A DNA stretch of 64,000 bases from Bacillus sp. (in: firmicutes) (GTDB taxonomy: Bacteria > Bacillota > Bacilli > Bacillales > Bacillaceae): positions 32,940 to 96,939 of the forward strand of contig JAPSLL010000014.1 of assembly GCA_031180805.1 (NCBI GenBank), written 5' to 3'. Positions 26,167 through 38,032 of the stretch are shown one piece after another (the first letter of the stretch is position 1; every line of letters starts with the position of its first letter). The translations under genes and the position numbers were made by a program. The notes under the pieces are model-generated. The model saw only the letters and a program-made list of their open reading frames with translations, did not search any database and was not told the origin of the DNA.

Positions 26167-26473
26167 GATATATCAAACCTCTTTTCTCCTTCTTTCTTAT
26201 AAAATATGTTGAACTTTGTTGTTTTATGGGGAGTGTCATCATACTGAAATATAATCGTTATCAGATTGATAAAAAAGATCCATATTTTTATCTAAAAAGA
26301 AAATTTTTCTCAATAAAAAGAACTCTTACAGGCAATATTTAAATGTTTCAGCATGGAGAATGAAAAAATACTAGAAAAAGACTGAACTTTCATAGTCGAA
26401 CCTGTGTATGTGAAACATGTTATACTATTATTGATGAAAATAGATAAAGGACTAGAACCACAAGGAGCTAGAA
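26167..26473. other. divergent regulatory region between mreBH and recQ
   Basis: 307 bp without a gene. For recQ an extended -10, TGtTATACT at 26418-26426, lies 48 bp before the start. For mreBH the reverse strand has a CTCCCCATAAAA stretch that recalls a sigma-I -35 element, but no CGAA -10 follows at a convincing distance, so I do not call it. Confidence 0.45.
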
Positions 26474-28633
26474 TTGAATATGTTACAAAAAGCAAAAGAG
26501 CAATTAAAAGAATATTTTGGTTATTCATCATTTCGAAAAGGGCAAGAGTCTATCATTGAAAATGTTTTAAAGGGTAAGGATACGTTGGCGATTATGCCAA
26601 CTGGTGGTGGTAAATCAATCTGCTATCAAATCCCAGCACTACTTATGGATGGTGTAACTATCGTCGTCTCTCCACTCATTTCATTAATGAAAGACCAGGT
26701 GGATGCTTTAGAAACAGTAGGGATCCCTTCAACATATATTAATAGTAGCTTAACAATTAATCAATTAAATGAACGTCTAGAAGATATCCGAAATGGGATT
26801 TATAAAATTGTATATATTGCTCCAGAGCGCCTTGAATCTGCCTCCTTTTGCTCAATCATTTTAGATTTGCATGTATCTATGGTCGCAGTAGATGAGGCAC
26901 ATTGTATATCACAGTGGGGGCATGATTTTCGACCAAGTTATCGAAGAATCAATAATATGATTCATGATTTTGAACAAAAACCAATTGTTATTGCTTTAAC
27001 TGCAACTGCAACAAAGGAAGTTACAAACGATATATGTCAATTATTGGATATTAATTCAGACAATACATTTGTAACAGGTTTTAGACGTGATAACCTACTT
27101 TTTAATGTGATAAAAGGTGAAAATAAACGGGATTTTATCACAAAATATATTAAAACAAACGAAAATCAAGCAGGGATTATTTATGCAGCTACAAGAAGGG
27201 AAGTAGATGAGCTTTATCTATTTTTAACGAAAAATGGTGTAAAAGCAGGTAAATATCATGCTGGTTTATCTGAAAAGGAACGTACTAAACAGCAAGATCA
27301 ATTCCTATATGATGAGATTGACGTTATGGTTGCAACAAATGCATTTGGGATGGGGATTAATAAATCAAATGTTCGTTATGTTATTCATCATAATCTCCCT
27401 AAAAATATCGAGGCATATTATCAGGAAGCAGGACGTGCAGGACGTGATGGTGAAATAAGTGAATGTACGATATTGTTTGCTGGTCAGGATATTCAACTTC
27501 AAAAGTATTTAATTGAGCAGACAACTTTAAGCGATGCAAAAAAAATACTTGAGTATCAAAAATTACAGCAAATGGTTGATCTTTGTCACACTGAAAGATG
27601 TATTCAAACATATATCGTTGAATATTTTGGGGAGGAAACTCCTGAATCAGATTGTGGGAAATGTATGAACTGTCGTGATACACGAAAAAAAATTGATGTT
27701 ACCGATGAGGCGTTAATGGTATTTTCATGTATTAAAAGAATGGACGAACGTTTCGGAAAGACATTAGTCGCCCAGGTTTTAAAGGGATCAAAAAACAAAC
27801 GGATTAGTCAATTTGGGTTTGATAAGCTTTCCACATATTCCTTAATGAAACATAAAACGGAGAAGCAGATTGTTGAATTTATAGATTTTCTTATTGCAGA
27901 AGGATATCTATCATTATCAAATGCCCAATACCCAATCTTGGAGCTAACAAATAAAGCTCGAAAGGTAATAATTGAGAAACAGCATGTTTTTAAGAAAGAA
28001 CAAGTGAAAATACAAGCGATTGAAGCTAATGATGCCCTATTCGATGTTCTCAAACAAGTGAGACGTAACTTAGCCTCACAACTTTCTGTGCCTCCATATA
28101 TTATTTTTTCTGATAGCAGTTTAAAAGATATGAGTCAGAAGTGTCCAACAACAAATGATGAGTTTTTAGAAGTAAAAGGCGTTGCAAAAACAAAGCTTGA
28201 AAGATATGGAGAAGCATTTTTACATGCAATCCGAGCATTTTTACAACAGGATACTGTTTCAGAGTTAGAGGAGATAGATACAGTTGTAAAGCAAACTAAA
28301 CAAAATATAGATACTGATAAGACAGCTAGTCATGTTTTGAGCTATCAATTATTTAAAGAAGGATCGACAGTTTCAGAAATTAGTAAAGCAAGAGGCTTTA
28401 CTGAAATCACAATACAGAATCATATTATTCGTTCAATAACAGAAGGTCATCCTATTGAATGGGAAAAAATTGTGACAGCTGAGCAGGAAACAATGATAGT
28501 TGAGAAAATATATGAGCTAGGAACAGAGTTATTAAAACCATTAAAAGAGGCACTACCGCATGAAATTAGTTATTTTCAAATAAAAGCTACGATTTGTAAA
28601 ATGAATTTGGAGTCAACGACTATAACTAAATAG
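26474..28633 (+). CDS. recQ: ATP-dependent DNA helicase RecQ
   Basis: 719 residues. Superfamily 2 helicase core (1-340): Walker A MPTGGGKS near residue 40, DEAH box near 137, and motif VI with [10 protein letters not shown] near 320. The zinc-binding Cys set (CHTERC and CGKCMNC) lies near 370-400, then the RQC winged helix. An HRDC domain (about 510-590) and a C-terminal helix-turn-helix region of HTH_40 type (about 620-715) follow. It unwinds DNA 3' to 5' in recombination and repair. It is longer than B. subtilis RecQ (591 residues) because of the C-terminal part. TTG start preceded by AAGGAG. It is not part of the usual Bacillus block here. Confidence 0.92.
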   Translation: MNMLQKAKEQLKEYFGYSSFRKGQESIIENVLKGKDTLAIMPTGGGKSICYQIPALLMDGVTIVVSPLISLMKDQVDALETVGIPSTYINSSLTINQLNERLEDIRNGIYKIVYIAPERLESASFCSIILDLHVSMVAVDEAHCISQWGHDFRPSYRRINNMIHDFEQKPIVIALTATATKEVTNDICQLLDINSDNTFVTGFRRDNLLFNVIKGENKRDFITKYIKTNENQAGIIYAATRREVDELYLFLTKNGVKAGKYHAGLSEKERTKQQDQFLYDEIDVMVATNAFGMGINKSNVRYVIHHNLPKNIEAYYQEAGRAGRDGEISECTILFAGQDIQLQKYLIEQTTLSDAKKILEYQKLQQMVDLCHTERCIQTYIVEYFGEETPESDCGKCMNCRDTRKKIDVTDEALMVFSCIKRMDERFGKTLVAQVLKGSKNKRISQFGFDKLSTYSLMKHKTEKQIVEFIDFLIAEGYLSLSNAQYPILELTNKARKVIIEKQHVFKKEQVKIQAIEANDALFDVLKQVRRNLASQLSVPPYIIFSDSSLKDMSQKCPTTNDEFLEVKGVAKTKLERYGEAFLHAIRAFLQQDTVSELEEIDTVVKQTKQNIDTDKTASHVLSYQLFKEGSTVSEISKARGFTEITIQNHIIRSITEGHPIEWEKIVTAEQETMIVEKIYELGTELLKPLKEALPHEISYFQIKATICKMNLESTTITK

Positions 28634-28641
28634 ACGACAAG

Positions 28642-28681
28642 CAATGGTCCAAATCGTGAGTGAAAACGATTTGGACCATTG
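28642..28681 (+). terminator. hairpin after recQ
   Basis: A perfect 16-bp stem, CAATGGTCCAAATCGT with ACGATTTGGACCATTG, 8-nt loop. Only TTATATT follows, so it is a strong hairpin with a weak U-tract. Confidence 0.7.
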
Positions 28682-28734
28682 TTATATTCATATTAAAAAA
28701 ATTAATATTGTTCAAGTTTAAATAAATTTATTTT

Positions 28735-29787
28735 TTATATTCTTTCATAGGTTATTTTCTTTAACCCGAATTTTAATAAGCTAGGTAAAACACTAATAAT
28801 AAATAATAATCGTATAAATTGTAAAGAACTTACGACTGCCGGGTCGGCACCAATGCTTGATGCAGTTAATACCATCTCAACTAGTCCACCTGGAGCAAAT
28901 GATAACATCGCTGTGCCTGTATCCAAATCAGTGAATAATGTAAATAAATAACCAATTCCAAAGCTAGCCCCTATTAGAAGAAGTGTAGTTAAAAAATATA
29001 ATCCGCAATATTTTCCACCAATTTTTAAATCCTTAAACGTTATCATTAAACCAAAGCTTATACCAATTGTTAATTGTGCAAAAACCAACACAATATTAGG
29101 GAAAGACGGTAATGAAATACCGATGATATTCATCATTGCTGTTGTCAGAAGGGGACCGATCACGTATGAAGCAGGTAAAAATGATTTAAATAGGTAACCA
29201 CTTAAACCAGCAAGGATAAACCAGCCGAACGAAAAAAAGGAAGCATTGTTTGTGATTGTATCAATCAAAGTTCCACGTTGTTGAGGTTCAAACATATGCA
29301 ATATAGTAAACGGTACAAAAAATACGACAGTAAGCAGTCTTACTGTTTGAAAGATGGTTACTAAAGAAGAATTTGCATTTAACGATTCACTTGCAGTAAC
29401 CATTTCAGTTAAACCACCGGGAATAGATGCAAATATACTTGTGTTTCGGTCAATTTTAACCAATTTGCTTATCATTAATCCATTTATGATACTAAAGGAA
29501 ATTAAGACGATCGTTGCAATAAGAAATGGAGCTACATAAGGAGCAACCGTTAAAAAGGTATCCTTAGTGAAAGAAAGTCCGAAACTTATTCCTAAAATAC
29601 TTAAAGAAATATTTTTAAAAAGCAATGGTTGTACATACTGAGTTTGCTTTGAATTAAGAGAACGTAAAGTAATGAGGAAAATCATTGGACCCAATATCCA
29701 GGGGAGTGGAATATTGAGTGCACTAAATATTAGGCCTCCACAACTACCAATAATATATGGAAAGAGTGTTACGTATAGCTTCTTCAT
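28735..29787 (-). CDS. AbrB-type (AmoA/COG3180) membrane transporter-like protein
   Basis: A 350-residue protein of about ten membrane helices arranged as two repeats; the repeated IPGGLTEMV and APGGLVEMV motifs mark the halves. This is the Pfam AbrB family, named from an old misannotation as ammonia monooxygenase or AbrB regulator; it is neither a DNA-binding protein nor an oxygenase. Members are thought to be transporters or channels; the substrate is unknown. ATG follows GGAGG. Only the locus, not the name, resembles abh (an AbrB paralogue next to mreBH in B. subtilis), and the proteins are unrelated. Confidence 0.8.
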   Translation of the reverse strand: MKKLYVTLFPYIIGSCGGLIFSALNIPLPWILGPMIFLITLRSLNSKQTQYVQPLLFKNISLSILGISFGLSFTKDTFLTVAPYVAPFLIATIVLISFSIINGLMISKLVKIDRNTSIFASIPGGLTEMVTASESLNANSSLVTIFQTVRLLTVVFFVPFTILHMFEPQQRGTLIDTITNNASFFSFGWFILAGLSGYLFKSFLPASYVIGPLLTTAMMNIIGISLPSFPNIVLVFAQLTIGISFGLMITFKDLKIGGKYCGLYFLTTLLLIGASFGIGYLFTLFTDLDTGTAMLSFAPGGLVEMVLTASSIGADPAVVSSLQFIRLLFIISVLPSLLKFGLKKITYERI

Positions 29788-30088
29788 GTGTAACCTCCAA
29801 AACTTTTTTGTAACAGTAGTATTTTATCATAAGAAAGAGTTGGTTTATATTATCTTGGCTGCCCCCTGTCAAAACGTATAAAGTTATGGTACGATTTTTT
29901 ATAGGTTAGAAAAATATAAATCATTTATTATTAATTCGTTAATAGTTATAGCGTCTAGTAAACTTATACAATAAGACTACAAGTAATCGCTCTTTATGTT
30001 TTTAGATTTCTCTTATGTAACGTCATGCTATAAGACGCTGCAGCACTTCTTATTATCGGTGATTTCATAGGTTTTGGAGGTTATTATT

Positions 30089-30751
30089 TTGAAAAAAGAA
30101 TTTGCAGTAATTGGACTAGGTCGATTTGGAGGTAGTATTTGTCAGGCATTAAGCGATGAAGGTTTAGAAGTAATGGCAATAGATATAGATGAAGATAAGG
30201 TAAATGCTTATGCAAATATTGCTTCACATGCGGTTGTAGGAGATACAACAGATGAAACGGTATTAAAAAGCCTTGGAATTAGAAATTTTGACCATGTCAT
30301 TGTTGCTATAGGTGATAATATACAGGCAAGTATTCTTACGACAATTATTTTGAAGGAGCTAGGGGTAAAGGATATCACTGTTAAAGCTACTAATGATTAT
30401 CATGAAAAGGTATTGTCGAAAATTGGGGCCGATCGAATTGTACATCCTGAAAGAGATATGGGGAAAAGAATTGCTCATAAAATTGTTTCTAATAATGTTC
30501 TTGATTATTTGGAGTTATCTGATGAGCATAGTATTGTCGAGATTAGTGCAAATGAAAAAATCCACGGTCATTCCATTATTGAATTAGATGTTCGGGCAAG
30601 ATATGGAGTAAATATTGTAGCGATTAAAAGAAACAAAGAGATTATTGTATCTCCTCAAGCAAATGAAAAAATCCAAAAGCACGATGTATTAATTGTAATA
30701 GGGGCAGATAGCGATATTAATCGTTTTGAAAAGCGTTTGCTCGGTGATTAA
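30089..30751 (+). CDS. ktrC: potassium channel regulatory subunit KtrC
   Basis: A 220-residue RCK protein: Rossmann nucleotide-binding (TrkA-N) domain with GLGRFGGSIC at the N-terminus and acidic DIDEDK at the end of strand 2, then a TrkA-C domain (about 135-218) that in KtrC/KtrA binds c-di-AMP. It gates the KtrD potassium channel. Start TTG 30089 has GGAGG at 8 nt; the longer ORF from 30074 begins inside that ribosome site. Position before rnjA matches ktrC, not ktrA. No ydaO-type riboswitch was seen in the 300 bp upstream. Confidence 0.88.
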   Translation: MKKEFAVIGLGRFGGSICQALSDEGLEVMAIDIDEDKVNAYANIASHAVVGDTTDETVLKSLGIRNFDHVIVAIGDNIQASILTTIILKELGVKDITVKATNDYHEKVLSKIGADRIVHPERDMGKRIAHKIVSNNVLDYLELSDEHSIVEISANEKIHGHSIIELDVRARYGVNIVAIKRNKEIIVSPQANEKIQKHDVLIVIGADSDINRFEKRLLGD

Positions 30752-30787
30752 AATAAGGGTGTTGACAAAATTGTCAACACCCTTTAT
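30751..30787. terminator. bidirectional terminator between ktrC and rnjA
   Basis: AATAAGGGTGTTGACAA pairs with TTGTCAACACCCTTTATT over 16-17 bp with a tiny loop. It serves both convergent genes. Confidence 0.85.
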
Positions 30788-30805
30788 TCAATACTTGAAT
30801 ATTTA

Positions 30806-32473
30806 TTACACTTCCATAATAATTGGAAGAATCATTGGACGACGTTTCGTTTTCTCGTATAGGAATGGAGCTAACGTGTCTGTAATTTCATTTTTAATTT
30901 CAGACCATTGACTCGTACGACGCTCCATAATTTTATTTAAATGTTTCGTTATAAGTGATTGGGCATCATTAATTAAATCTCCAGATTCGCGCATATACAC
31001 AAAGCCTCGAGAAATAATATCAGGACCTGCAGCAATTTTGAAATCCTTCATATTGATGCTTACAACTACAATAACTAAGCCTTCTTCTGAAAGAATACGA
31101 CGATCACGTAAAACGATATTACCAATATCGCCGATACCACTACCGTCAATGTAAACTGACCCAGACGGGATTTTACCAGCAACACCAACTTCATGGTCAC
31201 CAATTGCTAACACTTCACCATTATCCATAATGAAGCAATTTTCTTCCTTAACACCACAATCAACTGCAAGCTTAGCATGCAGTTTTTGCATCCGGTATTC
31301 TCCATGAATAGGCATGAAGTATTTTGGTTTCATTAATCGTAGCATTAATTTTTGCTCTTGTTGGCCACCATGACCAGATGTATGAATATCATTCAATGAT
31401 CCATGAATTACTTCAGCGCCAGCACGGAAAAGCTGGTTAATTGTTTTGCTTACACTTAACGCATTGCCAGGGATTGGTGAAGATGAAAAAACAACATTAT
31501 CCCCTGGAATAATTTGTATTTGACGATGTGTTCCATTCGCGATTCTTGATAAAGCAGCCATTGGTTCACCTTGACTACCTGTACATAAAATACAAACACG
31601 GTGAGCTGGCAATCGATTAATTTCATGTGCATCAACAAATGTATCTTTCGGACAATTAATATAACCTAATTCTTGACCTATTTGGATAGCTGCTTCCATA
31701 CTTCTACCAAAAACAGCTATTTTACGGTTTGATGAAACAGCTGCCTCAACTACTTGTTGGAGACGATGAATATTTGATGCAAACGTTGCAAAAATAATTC
31801 TTCCATCAACTTTCCGGAAAATTTCCTGAATACTATCACCAACTCGTCTTTCGGACATCGTGAAATGAGGAACTTCACTATTTGTACTATCAGATAGTAA
31901 GCAGAGAACACCATCTTTGCCGATTTCTGCCATTTTTGTTAAATTTGCCGGTTCACCAACAGGAGTAAAGTCAAATTTAAAGTCGCCTGTATGTACTATA
32001 TTGCCTGGTGGTGTCTTTACAACAATTCCATAAGAATCAGGGATACTATGTGTCGTTCTAAAAAAAGTAACCGATGTTTTACGGAACTTTATTATGTCAT
32101 CTTCCTGAATTTCAATTAATTTTGTTTGGCGCAATAGTCCATGTTCTTCAAGCTTATTTCTTAAAAGACCGAGTGCAAGTTTTCCACCGTATATTGGTAT
32201 ATTTACTTGGCGTAATAAATAAGGAATACCGCCGATATGGTCTTCATGTCCGTGCGTAATAAATAAGCCTTTAATTTTATCCTCATTTTTTGTAAGGTAC
32301 GTGTAATCAGGGATTACATAATCAATTCCTAGGAGCTCATCCTCAGGAAACTTAATACCAGCGTCAATTAAGATAATTTCATCTTGAAATTGAACACCGT
32401 ACGTGTTTTTACCAATTTCACCGAGTCCGCCTAAGGCAAAAACAGCTACTTGGTCGTTTTTAACAAATTTCAT
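30806..32473 (-). CDS. rnjA: ribonuclease J1
   Basis: 555 residues, the standard RNase J1 length. Metallo-beta-lactamase/beta-CASP nuclease: HGHEDHIGG (motif 2 metal ligands) near residue 74, HTGDF near 162, and the beta-CASP His motif in SGHGGQQE near 368. It is a 5'-3' exonuclease and endonuclease of the RNA degradosome. It starts 4 bp after rpoY, with a GGAGATTTG ribosome site inside the intergenic gap; the rpoY-rnjA pair is conserved in Bacillaceae. Confidence 0.95.
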   Translation of the reverse strand: MKFVKNDQVAVFALGGLGEIGKNTYGVQFQDEIILIDAGIKFPEDELLGIDYVIPDYTYLTKNEDKIKGLFITHGHEDHIGGIPYLLRQVNIPIYGGKLALGLLRNKLEEHGLLRQTKLIEIQEDDIIKFRKTSVTFFRTTHSIPDSYGIVVKTPPGNIVHTGDFKFDFTPVGEPANLTKMAEIGKDGVLCLLSDSTNSEVPHFTMSERRVGDSIQEIFRKVDGRIIFATFASNIHRLQQVVEAAVSSNRKIAVFGRSMEAAIQIGQELGYINCPKDTFVDAHEINRLPAHRVCILCTGSQGEPMAALSRIANGTHRQIQIIPGDNVVFSSSPIPGNALSVSKTINQLFRAGAEVIHGSLNDIHTSGHGGQQEQKLMLRLMKPKYFMPIHGEYRMQKLHAKLAVDCGVKEENCFIMDNGEVLAIGDHEVGVAGKIPSGSVYIDGSGIGDIGNIVLRDRRILSEEGLVIVVVSINMKDFKIAAGPDIISRGFVYMRESGDLINDAQSLITKHLNKIMERRTSQWSEIKNEITDTLAPFLYEKTKRRPMILPIIMEV

Positions 32474-32477
32474 ACAA

Positions 32478-32687
32478 TCAAATCTCCAATACTTTAAAGT
32501 TTTCGCTTTGTTCTTCGTAAGCTAAATACGCTCCATCAATAGGAGTTACGAATTCAATATTATAAGGACGGTCTTTTAATTTAGAGCGAACTTCTCCTTC
32601 AGAAGTAGCATTAATATAAAGAGTGTTTGTTCTTTCGCGAACAGGTACCTCTGTAATCTTGTCCTGAAAATATACTTTGAAAATCAT
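32478..32687 (-). CDS. rpoY: RNA polymerase epsilon subunit
   Basis: A 69-residue protein (formerly YkzG/DUF1447) starting [10 protein letters not shown] and containing [13 protein letters not shown]. It is a small Firmicute RNA polymerase subunit that sits near the secondary channel and resembles the phage protein Gp2 fold. It lies directly upstream of rnjA in an operon, linking RNA synthesis and decay. Length and position match B. subtilis. Confidence 0.93.
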   Translation of the reverse strand: MIFKVYFQDKITEVPVRERTNTLYINATSEGEVRSKLKDRPYNIEFVTPIDGAYLAYEEQSENFKVLEI

Positions 32688-32923
32688 TTGCCAAATCTCT
32701 CCTTAACTTCCGTATGTTAGACTAACTTTTTCTATTATATTCGATAATGGCGAACAAGCCAACCCTAGTAGGGAATATGCACAAAACAATTTATCATATT
32801 ATTAAAGTGAAATTCATTAATAGTAACAAAAAAATCGAATGATTTACAAATGTATTTTGAAAAATGAACAATAAAAATAATGATTTTCGCTTTATAATTT
32901 ATCAGACGAGAAATTTATCGGTT
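32688..32923. other. intergenic region upstream of rpoY
   Basis: AT-rich sequence that should carry the rpoY-rnjA promoter on the reverse strand. B. subtilis has ykrA between rpoY and defB; no trace of it is visible. Nothing else was recognised. Confidence 0.5.
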
Positions 32924-32995
32924 TTATGCAATTGTTTTACGTTTTAATAAATGTTTCCATTGTTTTCTTAATGAATCTTTAAGTTTTTTTAGCAT
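32924..32995 (-). CDS. putative 23-residue basic amphipathic peptide
   Basis: A small ORF with ATG at 32995 and TAA at 32924, preceded by GGGAGG at an ideal 8-nt spacing. The product begins MLKKLKDS, contains RKQWKHLL and ends KRKTIA: seven Lys, two Arg, one Asp, one His. Leu, Trp and Leu recur every three to four residues, so it can form an amphipathic helix. It lies alone in the 564-bp gap between the deformylase terminator and rpoY. I do not recognise a family. It could be a membrane-active or nucleic-acid-binding micropeptide, or a chance ORF; the strong ribosome site is the main argument that it is translated. Confidence 0.5.
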   Translation of the reverse strand: MLKKLKDSLRKQWKHLLKRKTIA

Positions 32996-33180
32996 TATGA
33001 CTACCTCCCACATTTAAATTGTGATATTTCCGCTCAAGATGTGCTGCTTTTACTGATAGTATATGTAAAGCGTTCGAATCATTTACATGGGTAATCATGG
33101 AAAAAGAATAATGTGCAGTTATTCTTTTGTTCAAAGTCGATTTCTTTCATGTTTCCTCAGAGATATAGGTTGAAAAATAA

Positions 33181-33244
33181 AAAAACGTGACTATATAAAA
33201 TGTACCCTAGTGATGGACATTTTATAAGGTCACGTCTTTTTTTA
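33181..33244 (-). terminator. terminator of the deformylase gene
   Basis: A long stem, ACGTGAC and ATAAAATGT arms with their complements, around a loop of about 8 nt, followed on the reverse strand by seven T residues. Runs on both sides make it potentially bidirectional. Confidence 0.85.
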
Positions 33245-33251
33245 TTCACGA

Positions 33252-33806
33252 TTATCGACCAATTGCAATAGCGTTTTCAGGTTCTAAAAATGGATTTTCA
33301 TCATTAATATGGTCATAAAACATAACTCCGTTTAAGTGGTCTATTTCATGTTGGAATACAACTGCTAGTAATCCTTTTAAACGAATATCGATTTGCTCGC
33401 CTTCAAGTGTAGTAGCTTTTACACGGATACGTGCATATCGAGGAACAATACCAGGTATTGCTCGGTCAACAGATAAACAACCTTCACCGTTACTTAAAAA
33501 GCTTTTTTCAATAGAATGGCTAACAATCTTAGGATTAAATAGTGCATAGCTATGTTGCACACCTTTTTCATCCTCAACATATATCGCAATCATCCGTTTT
33601 GAAACATTTATTTGTGGTGCGGCAAGGCCAATACCCGGACGTAGATTATATTTTTCTGCAACTTCAGGGTCTTGACTATTTTTCACGAATTCAAGCATAT
33701 TTGCAAGAATTTCTTTTTCCTCTTCTGAAGCAGGTAGAATGACTTCCTCAGCTACTTTACGCAATGTAGGATGTCCTTCTCGTATAATGTCTTTCATCGT
33801 TATCAT
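33252..33806 (-). CDS. def: peptide deformylase
   Basis: 184 residues from ATG 33806, which follows AAGGAGTG; the longer ORF upstream has no such site. Motif 1 GIGLAAPQ near residue 58, motif 2 EGCLSV (metal Cys) near 110 and motif 3 QHEIDHL (metal His pair and catalytic Glu) near 154 are intact. It removes the formyl group from nascent N-terminal Met. Sequence and length match B. subtilis DefB (YkrB), the major enzyme there, a type 2 deformylase. It sits alone between rpoY and ykyA. Confidence 0.94.
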   Translation of the reverse strand: MITMKDIIREGHPTLRKVAEEVILPASEEEKEILANMLEFVKNSQDPEVAEKYNLRPGIGLAAPQINVSKRMIAIYVEDEKGVQHSYALFNPKIVSHSIEKSFLSNGEGCLSVDRAIPGIVPRYARIRVKATTLEGEQIDIRLKGLLAVVFQHEIDHLNGVMFYDHINDENPFLEPENAIAIGR

Positions 33807-34396
33807 GATGTAACACTCCTTATTTGATAAACGTTTGTAATTCAAATTGCTTTTTAAACAATAAGTTAAACGATTCAGTAAATAAATTATAACGGAAGAA
33901 ATAAAAATCGGGAAGAAATGAGTATAAATCATTTTCTTTCATTTGGGCTTTTTTCGTAGTTAGTCTGATTAAATTCATCGTACAGCAGGTGGTGTGCCTT
34001 CTTGTAGGACCCACCAATCCGACACATCCTGTAGGAGGCTGTCACTTACGCTGCAATCTTTACAAAGTATAGCTTAAAACATAAATATTTTGAAAAAGAT
34101 TTTATTAAATAGGTATAAACTAATTGTAAGATAACTACATCTGTTTAGTTACTATTTATCATTCGCGAAATTTATTTTTTAGTACTAAAATTTGAATAAC
34201 ATAGGTCTAATCTCGATAAATAAATCATATTTATGACAATATATTTAGCCTTTAAAAAAGGACAACCTTCTAGAAGTATGGCAAAATTAAATAAATATGT
34301 AAGTAGTTAATCGGATTAAATGAAAATAATAGATTACTAATTGTAAAAATGTCTTTTACAGATTATAGTAGAAATGAAATGATAGGGGGAATACTT
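33807..34396. other. intergenic region between def and ykyA
   Basis: 590 bp of non-coding sequence with divergent genes on either side. It contains the GC-richer repeat at 33963-34059. The rest is AT-rich, and no ORF with a ribosome site was found. Confidence 0.5.
33963..34059. repeat. degenerate Bacillus intergenic repeat, copy A
   Basis: A GC-richer island in AT-rich DNA. It begins TCTGATT, has CAGCAGGTGGTGTGCC in the middle and CTGTAGGAGGCTGTCAC then CGCTGCAATC at the end. This follows the layout of a widespread Bacillus element (GTTGATT ... GCAGGAGTCTCGCACCTTCCGCTCCAATCAAC type, from memory). Related copies in this window are at 40833-40983 and 55412-55566. This copy has lost most of its terminal inverted repeats. 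Confidence 0.5.
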
Positions 34397-35074
34397 TTGT
34401 TGTTTAACTATAAACATAAGCGGATTTTTATTTTGTTTATTTCTTGTCTTTTCGTCACTCTTTTAGCAGGCTGTTTTGGTCCATCTCCTGAAGAGAAAAT
34501 ATATACCACTCTTGAGGAAGTTGTTAAGCTTGAGGGTGAATTTGAAAAACAACAATCACCGCTTTTAGAATTAGAGAAAAAGGAATCTGAAATTTATAAT
34601 CAAATTATGGATTTAGGTATGGATGAATTTAATAAGGTAGTAGAGCTTTCAAAAGAAGCCGTGACCCTTGTTGAAGACAGAGAATCAAAAATTGACAGTG
34701 AATATGAAAGCATTATGGCATCAAAAAAGGAATTCGAATCCATTGATGAACAGATTGAGCAAATTGAGGATAAAGATTTGTTAGAAAAAGCAAACCAGCT
34801 AAAGGAAACAATGGAGGAGCGTTATTCTGCATATGAAGAGCTTTATAAATTATATAAAAATTCTATTACGTTAGATAAAGAGCTATATACAATGCTACAA
34901 AAAGAAGATTTAACTATTGAAGATCTCGAAGCACAAACGGCGAAAATTAATGAAACTTACCAAAAAGTGATGGAAAAGAACGAGTCGTTCAATAAATTTA
35001 CTGAACAGTATAATCAGCAAAAAATGGATTTTTATAAAGCTGCAGAATTGAATGTTAAAGAAACTGATGAATAA
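34397..35074 (+). CDS. ykyA: YkyA family putative cell-wall-binding lipoprotein
   Basis: About 225 residues from TTG 34397 (TTG 34400 is equally possible); AGGGGGA lies 6-9 nt upstream, so the longer ORF from 34349 is not used. The signal peptide ends in LLAGC (lipidated Cys 26). The mature part is almost wholly helical, acidic and Glu/Lys-rich, with long coiled-coil heptads such as FEKQQSPLLELEKKESEIY. Matches the YkyA family by sequence style, length and location between defB and pdhA. Its function is unknown; a wall-associated role is inferred in the family name. Confidence 0.85.
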   Translation: MLFNYKHKRIFILFISCLFVTLLAGCFGPSPEEKIYTTLEEVVKLEGEFEKQQSPLLELEKKESEIYNQIMDLGMDEFNKVVELSKEAVTLVEDRESKIDSEYESIMASKKEFESIDEQIEQIEDKDLLEKANQLKETMEERYSAYEELYKLYKNSITLDKELYTMLQKEDLTIEDLEAQTAKINETYQKVMEKNESFNKFTEQYNQQKMDFYKAAELNVKETDE

Positions 35075-35078
35075 AAAA

Positions 35079-35108
35079 TAAAAGCCAATCTTTATGATTG
35101 GTTTTTTT
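35079..35108 (+). terminator. intrinsic terminator of ykyA
   Basis: AAAAGCCAATC pairs with GATTGGTTTTTTT around a 5-nt loop; begins 5 bp after the stop codon. Confidence 0.88.
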
Positions 35109-36880
<1,772 letters not shown>

Positions 36881-36883
36881 GCC

Positions 36884-37861
36884 ATGGCACAAATGACAAT
36901 GATTCAGGCCATTACAGATGCTCTTCGCACAGAGCTAAAAAACGATGAAAACGTCCTCGTTTATGGAGAAGACGTTGGCTTAAATGGTGGCGTATTCCGT
37001 GCAACGGAAGGACTTCAAAAAGAATTTGGTGAGGATCGTGTATTCGATACTCCGCTTGCTGAATCTGGTATTGGTGGTCTTACAGTTGGACTTGGTATTA
37101 CTGGATTCCGTCCAGTAATGGAAATTCAATTCTTCGGATTTGTTTACGAAGTAATGGATTCTTTAAGCGGACAATTGGCTCGTATGCGCTACCGTTCAGG
37201 TGGTCGTTGGAATGCACCAGTTACAATTCGTTCACCATTCGGTGGATTCGTACATACACCTGAATTGCATGCAGATAGCTTAGAAGGATTAGTTGCTCAA
37301 CAACCTGGTTTGAAAGTTGTTATTCCTTCTACTCCATATGATGCAAAAGGATTGTTAATTTCCGCTATTCGTGACAATGACCCTGTTGTATTTTTAGAGC
37401 ATATGAAATTATACCGCTCATTCCGTGAAGAAGTACCGGAAGAGGAATATACAATTGAAATTGGTAAGGCAGATGTTAAACGTGAAGGAACTGATTTATC
37501 AATCATTACTTATGGAGCAATGGTTCATGAGTCATTAAAAGCTGCTGAAGAATTAGAAAAAGAAGGAATTTCTGTAGAAGTTGTTGACCTTCGTACAATT
37601 AGTCCATTAGATATTGATACAATTATTGCATCTGTTGAAAAGACTGGTCGCGCTATGGTTGTACAAGAAGCTCAAAAACAAGCTGGTATCGGTGCAAGCG
37701 TTGTTGCAGAAATTACTGAACGTGCAATTTTAAGCTTAGAAGCACCAGTTCTTCGCGTTGCAGCTCCTGATACTGTTTATGCATTTACAGAAGCAGAAAA
37801 CGTTTGGTTACCAACATATAAAGATGTTATTGAAACAGCTAAGAAAGTTATGAACTTCTAA
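36884..37861 (+). CDS. pdhB: pyruvate dehydrogenase E1 beta subunit
   Basis: 325 residues, transketolase-like. [17 protein letters not shown] near residue 28 and [18 protein letters not shown] near 55 (the Glu that activates the thiamine cofactor) are conserved, with a C-terminal transketolase domain from about 190. It forms the alpha2beta2 E1 with PdhA. It starts 3 bp after pdhA, with GGAGTCG as ribosome site. Confidence 0.96.
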   Translation: MAQMTMIQAITDALRTELKNDENVLVYGEDVGLNGGVFRATEGLQKEFGEDRVFDTPLAESGIGGLTVGLGITGFRPVMEIQFFGFVYEVMDSLSGQLARMRYRSGGRWNAPVTIRSPFGGFVHTPELHADSLEGLVAQQPGLKVVIPSTPYDAKGLLISAIRDNDPVVFLEHMKLYRSFREEVPEEEYTIEIGKADVKREGTDLSIITYGAMVHESLKAAEELEKEGISVEVVDLRTISPLDIDTIIASVEKTGRAMVVQEAQKQAGIGASVVAEITERAILSLEAPVLRVAAPDTVYAFTEAENVWLPTYKDVIETAKKVMNF

Positions 37862-37925
37862 TTTTAGATAAATAATCACTTGCTTAATACAAATTTACTT
37901 TTTGTAAAAGCTTAAAAAATAGCAC

Positions 37926-37967
37926 TGCATGAATGAGAGATTTATCTACACTCATCTCATTCATGCA
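37926..37967 (+). other. 13-bp hairpin between pdhB and pdhC
   Basis: TGCATGAATGAGA (37926-37938) and TCTCATTCATGCA (37955-37967) form a perfect 13-bp stem with a 16-nt loop. No U-tract follows, so it is probably not a terminator; an mRNA processing or stabilising element in the long pdh transcript is likelier. It explains the 171-bp gap between otherwise tightly packed genes. Confidence 0.65.
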
Positions 37968-38032
37968 TGTGGATAAATGAATGATGTATTAAGCAATCAT
38001 CTCACTTTATTACAACAAGGAGGTCGAATGAT

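Noticed and set aside
26167..26260. Possible sigma-I promoter for mreBH
   Set aside because: A CCCC-containing stretch is present on the reverse strand, but no CGAA -10 motif at the right distance was found.
29880..30088. c-di-AMP (ydaO) riboswitch upstream of ktrC
   Set aside because: The conserved purine-rich core motifs of ydaO are absent; ktrC in B. subtilis is also not preceded by one.
33820..34017. Reverse-strand ORF of 65 codons upstream of def
   Set aside because: It reads through repeat copy A and the def leader; no ribosome site. I also considered a T-box or other riboswitch here, but no known core motif is present.
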